Shown: positions 60,268 to 64,000 of the stretch, piece after piece
How the letters are laid out: each line of letters starts with the position of its first letter
How positions within the stretch are numbered: position 1 is the stretch's first letter
Source: Bradyrhizobium sp. in8p8
Lineage (GTDB): Bacteria > Pseudomonadota > Alphaproteobacteria > Rhizobiales > Xanthobacteraceae
NCBI RefSeq assembly: GCF_000426845.1
Contig: NZ_AUGD01000002.1
Span: forward strand, 868,001-932,000
DNA length: 64,000 nucleotides
Reading direction: 5' to 3'
Translations under genes and position numbers: made by a program
The notes under the pieces: model-generated
Told to the model about the DNA's origin: nothing
Databases searched by the model: none
The model's input: only the letters and a program-made list of their open reading frames with translations

Positions 60268-61964
60268 GAGGGCACAGCCATGCCTCTGGGCCGTCCGGCT
60301 GCGCGCCGCGACCGGTGACCGGCGATGGTCAGCGGCGTGCGCGACTTCGGCACCTTGTGGATGAAATTGTAGCGGGCGACGTGGTAGCTCGGATCAAAGC
60401 CGTAGAAATTCAGCCTCATCCGCCGCAACTCATCGTCACGATAGGCCTGCAGCGACTTCTCGGCCTCATCTGCCGCACGGCGCCGCTTCTTGTCGGCCAG
60501 ACGCGCCGCAAAGCCTCGATCCGAAGCTGCTGCAGCAGCAAGCTCCTCGAGGCTTTCGCGTCCGCACCCGCCGCTCACGAGCACACGATCGACGATGCCG
60601 AGGCGCTGCGCCTCGGCGACACCCACCGGCAGCCGGCACTGCGTGATTCGCTCCGAATTCTCTGCGCCCGCGCGACGCGGCAACAGATAGGTCCAGTATT
60701 CGGAGCCGAAGAGATTGCCCATGTCCTTGTAGTGCGGATTTAGGACGACCTGATCACTGGCCCAGACCTCGTCGGCAGCCAGGCTCAAGAACACGCCCCC
60801 CGCACCCGCATTGCCACGAATGACCGATATGACCAGCCGATCCGTCGTCTCGATGATCGCGCGTGCAAGATCGTCAATGGCATTGATGTTGCGCCAGGAT
60901 TCATCGGCGGCACTGTCTGCGGCCTCGATCTCGGCCAGATGAATGCCGTTCGACCAATAGTCACAGCCGCCGGTCAGAAGGAGGGCTCTTGTCGGCCGCG
61001 CCAACGCGGCCCGGTAGGCGTCCAGCAGTGCCTCGCAGTCGCCGGTCGCCATGGCGCCATTGTAGAAAGAGAACTGCAGTTCGCCGACCTCGCCACGCTC
61101 GCGATACTGAATGGGAGCATAGCCGCAACCGGGTCGCCGCGGAAGTTGCGCGGCTTGCTCGGCGAACACCTTTGCCGCAGATCGCTTGAGGCTCTTCGGT
61201 GCAAGCTGCCGTACATGGCCGATCCAGATTGCTCCGTCGACCGTCGCGCGGGCTAAAGCACCGTCGCATTGTGCAACGACCGTGCCGGGAACGCCGGAGA
61301 TCTCTCGCGCTTCATGGGCATCGAAGAGCCGCACGTCCTGGAGGAACAGGCTATCGACGAGGCCCGGCGTGCCGTCGGCGCTGTTGATCTTCCGCAGCAC
61401 GGTCTCAGTCGTGTCGTGCTGCCAGTCTATCGCTCGGTCCGACCGGCGGCAGGGCCCGCGCACGCGAATGCGCGGATCGCCCACGTGCATCGGCTGCGGC
61501 GTCGGCCTTCCCTCTTCGATCGCATCGATGGCCTCCAGCACCGCCTCGACGGCGCCTGTCGTCACCTCCCTGCGATAGATGCTGGACTTGGTCGCGCGGC
61601 GCATGGGAAACCCGCGGAAGGTCCAGACCGGGCCGGCGTCAAACTCACGATCCGCCTGGAGCACCGTGACGCCCCATTCGGTCGCGCCTTCGAGAATGGC
61701 CCAGTCGAGCGCCGCCGGCCCGCGATCACCGGGCGGCCCAGGGTGCACCACCAGGCAGCGCACGTTGCGCCAGACGTCTTCGGGAATCGCCCGCTTGAGG
61801 AACGGCGCGATCACCAGGTCCGGCTGGTAGAGCGCCACGCTCTCGCGCGTGACGTCGGGATGGATGTCGAGCTCGACCGAGATCTCGTGGCCGCGCTCGC
61901 GCAACTCGACATGAAGTCGCTGCGTCAGGCTGTTGAACGAATGCGACAGGAGCAGGATGCGCAT
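60264..61964 (-). CDS. hypX: Hydrogenase maturation protein HypX/HoxX
   Basis: A 566-aa two-domain protein. The N-terminal part (about residues 1-270) is formyltransferase-like (HPGPPGDRGPAALDWAILEG, VTVLQADREFDAGPVW). The C-terminal part (about 275-540) is enoyl-CoA-hydratase-like (GGCDYWSNGIHLAEIEAADS, SVIRGNAGAGGVFLSLAADE). HypX transfers a formyl group to CoA and releases CO for the NiFe active site under oxygen. This fits an aerobic uptake hydrogenase. It lies 8 bases after hypE and overlaps hoxA. Confidence 0.93.
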   Translation of the reverse strand: MRILLLSHSFNSLTQRLHVELRERGHEISVELDIHPDVTRESVALYQPDLVIAPFLKRAIPEDVWRNVRCLVVHPGPPGDRGPAALDWAILEGATEWGVTVLQADREFDAGPVWTFRGFPMRRATKSSIYRREVTTGAVEAVLEAIDAIEEGRPTPQPMHVGDPRIRVRGPCRRSDRAIDWQHDTTETVLRKINSADGTPGLVDSLFLQDVRLFDAHEAREISGVPGTVVAQCDGALARATVDGAIWIGHVRQLAPKSLKRSAAKVFAEQAAQLPRRPGCGYAPIQYRERGEVGELQFSFYNGAMATGDCEALLDAYRAALARPTRALLLTGGCDYWSNGIHLAEIEAADSAADESWRNINAIDDLARAIIETTDRLVISVIRGNAGAGGVFLSLAADEVWASDQVVLNPHYKDMGNLFGSEYWTYLLPRRAGAENSERITQCRLPVGVAEAQRLGIVDRVLVSGGCGRESLEELAAAAASDRGFAARLADKKRRRAADEAEKSLQAYRDDELRRMRLNFYGFDPSYHVARYNFIHKVPKSRTPLTIAGHRSRRAAGRPRGMAVPS

Positions 61965-61972
61965 CGTGAGCC

Positions 61973-63013
61973 TCAGCAGATCCGCGGCAATTGCTCGCCG
62001 GACAGCCAGTCCACGATACGGCCGCCGCCAAAGCTCGTCGCCATCTGCACGAAATGATGATCGTCCGCGACAGCTTCGCCGATGTCGGCGGCATCGCGGC
62101 CGAGCCGATGTCCGCGCATGGCCGCGAGCACCGCGCCGGCGACGTCGGGCGCAACGATCGCGACCAGCTTGCCCTCGTTGGCGACATGGAGCGGATCGAG
62201 CCCCAGCAGTTCACAGGCTGCCGCCACGCCCGGCTTGACCGGGATCTGTTCCTCGATGAGGTGAAAGCCGAGGCCGGACTGGTGGGCGATCTCATTCAAG
62301 GTGGCGGCGAGCCCGCCGCGCGTGGGGTCGCGCATCAGCCGGATACCGCGCCCGCCGGCTTCGACCATTTCGGCGACGAGATCGTTCAGTGGCGCCGAAT
62401 CCGACACGATCTCGGTCTCGAAGGTCAGATTCTGCCGCTTCGACATGATGGCAACACCGTGGTCGCCCAAGGTGCCCGAGATCAGGACACGATCGCCGAC
62501 GCGCGCGTTCTCCGCCGAGAGATCGAGCCCATCAGGCACGACGCCGACGCCGGCGGTCGAGATGAACAGACCGTCCGCCTTGCCGCGCTCGACCACCTTG
62601 GTGTCGCCAGTGATGATGTGGACGCCGGCGACGCGCGCCGCCTCGCCCATCGATTCCGCGATCGTCTTGAGGTCGCAGAAGCGGAAGCCCTCTTCGATGA
62701 TGAAGCTCGCCGAGAGATAAAGCGGTCTTGCGCCGGCCATGGCGATGTCGTTGACCGTGCCGTGCACCGCAAGCGAACCGATATCTCCGCCAGGGAAAAA
62801 CAGGGGCGAGACAACATAGCCATCGGTCGTCATGACCATGCGCCCGTCGCCGACATCGAATGCCGACTGGTCATTACCTCGCGCCAGCCATTCATTGCCA
62901 AACGCCTCGTGGAACAGCCCCGAAATCAGCTGCGCCATGGCGCGGCCGCCCGATCCATGGGACAGGTCGACGCACCCGTTCTTGATATCGAGCTTGCGCT
63001 GATAGGCCCTCAT
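61973..63013 (-). CDS. hypE: Hydrogenase maturation protein HypE
   Basis: A 346-aa AIR-synthase-fold protein. It has DLSHGSGGRAM, DQSAFDVGDGRMVMTTDGYV, GTVNDIAMAGARPLYLSA, ITGDTKVVERGKAD and RDPTRGGLAATLNEIA, and ends in PRIC, whose terminal Cys is carbamoylated by HypF and dehydrated to the thiocyanate that donates CN to the active-site iron. The ATG at 63013 overlaps the hypD stop (ATGA). The open frame reaches further upstream but inside hypD. Confidence 0.95.
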   Translation of the reverse strand: MRAYQRKLDIKNGCVDLSHGSGGRAMAQLISGLFHEAFGNEWLARGNDQSAFDVGDGRMVMTTDGYVVSPLFFPGGDIGSLAVHGTVNDIAMAGARPLYLSASFIIEEGFRFCDLKTIAESMGEAARVAGVHIITGDTKVVERGKADGLFISTAGVGVVPDGLDLSAENARVGDRVLISGTLGDHGVAIMSKRQNLTFETEIVSDSAPLNDLVAEMVEAGGRGIRLMRDPTRGGLAATLNEIAHQSGLGFHLIEEQIPVKPGVAAACELLGLDPLHVANEGKLVAIVAPDVAGAVLAAMRGHRLGRDAADIGEAVADDHHFVQMATSFGGGRIVDWLSGEQLPRIC

Positions 63014-64000
63014 GATGCCCGCCTCTGCTGATGGTCGCGGAAGCGGCCATAGGTCCAATGCGCGGCGCAAGCGCCTTCCGAGGAGACCATGCAGGATCCC
63101 ATCGGCGTCTCCGGCGTGCACACGGTGCCGAACAGCTTGCAGTCGACCGGTTTCTTCACCCCGCGCAAAATGGCCCCGCACTCGCACGCCGGATTGTCAT
63201 CGACGCGAAGCTCGCTCATGCCGAAGCGGACCTCGGCGTCGTATTTCGCGTAAGTGCGCTTCAGCTTCAGCCCGCTATAGGGAACCTGCCCGAGCCCGCG
63301 CCACTCGAACTGGTCGCGCAGCTCGAAAATGTCGGAGACCTCCTCCTTGGCGCGCAGATTGCCGTCGCGCGTGACCGCTCGGCTATACTGGTTCTCGACC
63401 TCATGCCTGTTCTCATTGACCTGGCGCACCAGCATCAGGATGGCCTGCATCATGTCGAGCGGTTCGAAGCCCGCGATCACCACCGGCTTTCCGAACTCTT
63501 CCGCGAAAAACTCGTAAGGCGCGGTGCCGATGATGGTCGAGACATGAGCGGGCCCGACGAAGCCGTCGATCTCGATGCGGCCGATCTTGCGGATGTCGGG
63601 ACTCTCCAGAATGTTCTGCATCGCCGGCGGCGTCAGCACGTGGTTGCAGAACACGCTGAAGTTCTCGAGCTGCTTCTTCTCGGCCAGCCGGATCATGACC
63701 GCGGTGGGCGGCGTCGTGGTCTCGAATCCGATCGCGAAGAACACGATCTCGCGTCCAGCATTCTCCTCCGCGATCCTGACAGCATCAATGGTGGAATAGA
63801 CCATGCGGATGTCGGCGCCGCGCGCTTTCGCTTTCAGGAGCGAGGCGCCCTGCGAGCCCGGGACGCGCATCAGATCGCCGTAGACGCACAGGATGACCTC
63901 CGGACGCTCCGCGAGACGAATCGCCATGTCGATGCGCCCTGCCGGCAGCACGCAGACCGGGCATCCGGGGCCATGGATCATCCGCACGTTCTTCGGCAGC
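63010..64000 (-). CDS. hypD: Hydrogenase maturation protein HypD, N-terminus cut by window edge
   Basis: The C-terminal 329 codons of hypD; the frame stays open to the window end. The first visible residues LPKNVRMIHGPGCPVCVLP contain the conserved GPGCPVC motif, so about 50-60 N-terminal residues are missing. Further motifs are FFAIGFETTTPPTA, FCNHVLTPPAM, GFVGPAHVSTIIG, VIAGFEPLDMMQAI and the 4Fe-4S cysteine region near the end (CECGAILRG, then DCKLFGTVCTPE, MGSCMVSSEGAC). HypD carries iron with CN and CO ligands between HypE and HypC. It overlaps hypE. Confidence 0.95.
   Translation of the reverse strand, partial: LPKNVRMIHGPGCPVCVLPAGRIDMAIRLAERPEVILCVYGDLMRVPGSQGASLLKAKARGADIRMVYSTIDAVRIAEENAGREIVFFAIGFETTTPPTAVMIRLAEKKQLENFSVFCNHVLTPPAMQNILESPDIRKIGRIEIDGFVGPAHVSTIIGTAPYEFFAEEFGKPVVIAGFEPLDMMQAILMLVRQVNENRHEVENQYSRAVTRDGNLRAKEEVSDIFELRDQFEWRGLGQVPYSGLKLKRTYAKYDAEVRFGMSELRVDDNPACECGAILRGVKKPVDCKLFGTVCTPETPMGSCMVSSEGACAAHWTYGRFRDHQQRRAS

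Overview
The window looks like chromosomal DNA of a Bradyrhizobium-type alphaproteobacterium (Nitrobacteraceae). It is GC-rich throughout. It carries small DUF3551, DUF3606 and DUF6894 proteins that are common in that group, an RpoH-type sigma factor, GGAAC-N16/17-CGTT motifs of the alphaproteobacterial general stress response (EcfG type), and an uptake-hydrogenase maturation and regulation block. The species call is inference. The first gene (5' end missing) and the last (hypD, N-terminus missing) are cut by the window edges.

Layout. 0-10.4 kb: three paralogous winged-helix/STAND-ATPase/TPR regulators, with three small secreted proteins between the second and third. 10.5-19.3 kb: a minus-strand operon read from 19.0 kb downwards: OmpR-type response regulator, HAMP histidine kinase, RpoH-like sigma factor, RND efflux permease, periplasmic adaptor and a Pro/Ser/Thr-rich secreted protein. 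19.4-21.3 kb: small secreted proteins, hairpins and a stub of the 5' end of dusA, a known integration hot spot. 21.3-24.7 kb: a LysR regulator divergent from a metallo-beta-lactamase-fold hydrolase and an alpha/beta hydrolase. 24.8-30.3 kb: trehalose/glycogen genes (treZ, glgX) separated by the decayed remains of two glycosyltransferase genes. 30.4-41.8 kb: a mosaic of an orphan nuoD, an orphan sdhB, a patatin, a SIR2/Nudix pair, a DUF4336-SDR fusion, a GT9-like protein and many small proteins, several behind EcfG-type promoter motifs.

41.7-57.5 kb: the most distinctive region, fifteen tightly packed plus-strand genes. It begins with an EcfG-type promoter and inositol-3-phosphate synthase. 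It continues with a histidine phosphatase, glycosyltransferase, sugar nucleotidyltransferase, methyltransferase, glycosidase-like protein with apparently permuted TIM-barrel order, phosphopentomutase, two NAD-dependent epimerases, a B12-binding radical SAM enzyme, four more glycosyltransferases and UDP-glucuronate decarboxylase. Eleven junctions overlap by 1 to 13 bases. I infer one pathway for a methylated glycan or glycoconjugate with xylose and possibly inositol, made under general stress. I recall TIGRFAM naming a 'rhizo-twelve' system for some of these families; its product is not known to me.

57.5-64 kb: hydrogenase genes on the minus strand in the order hypD-hypE-hypX(hoxX)-hoxA-hupT/hoxJ. 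The H2-sensing hydrogenase genes that often sit between hoxA and hoxJ are absent.
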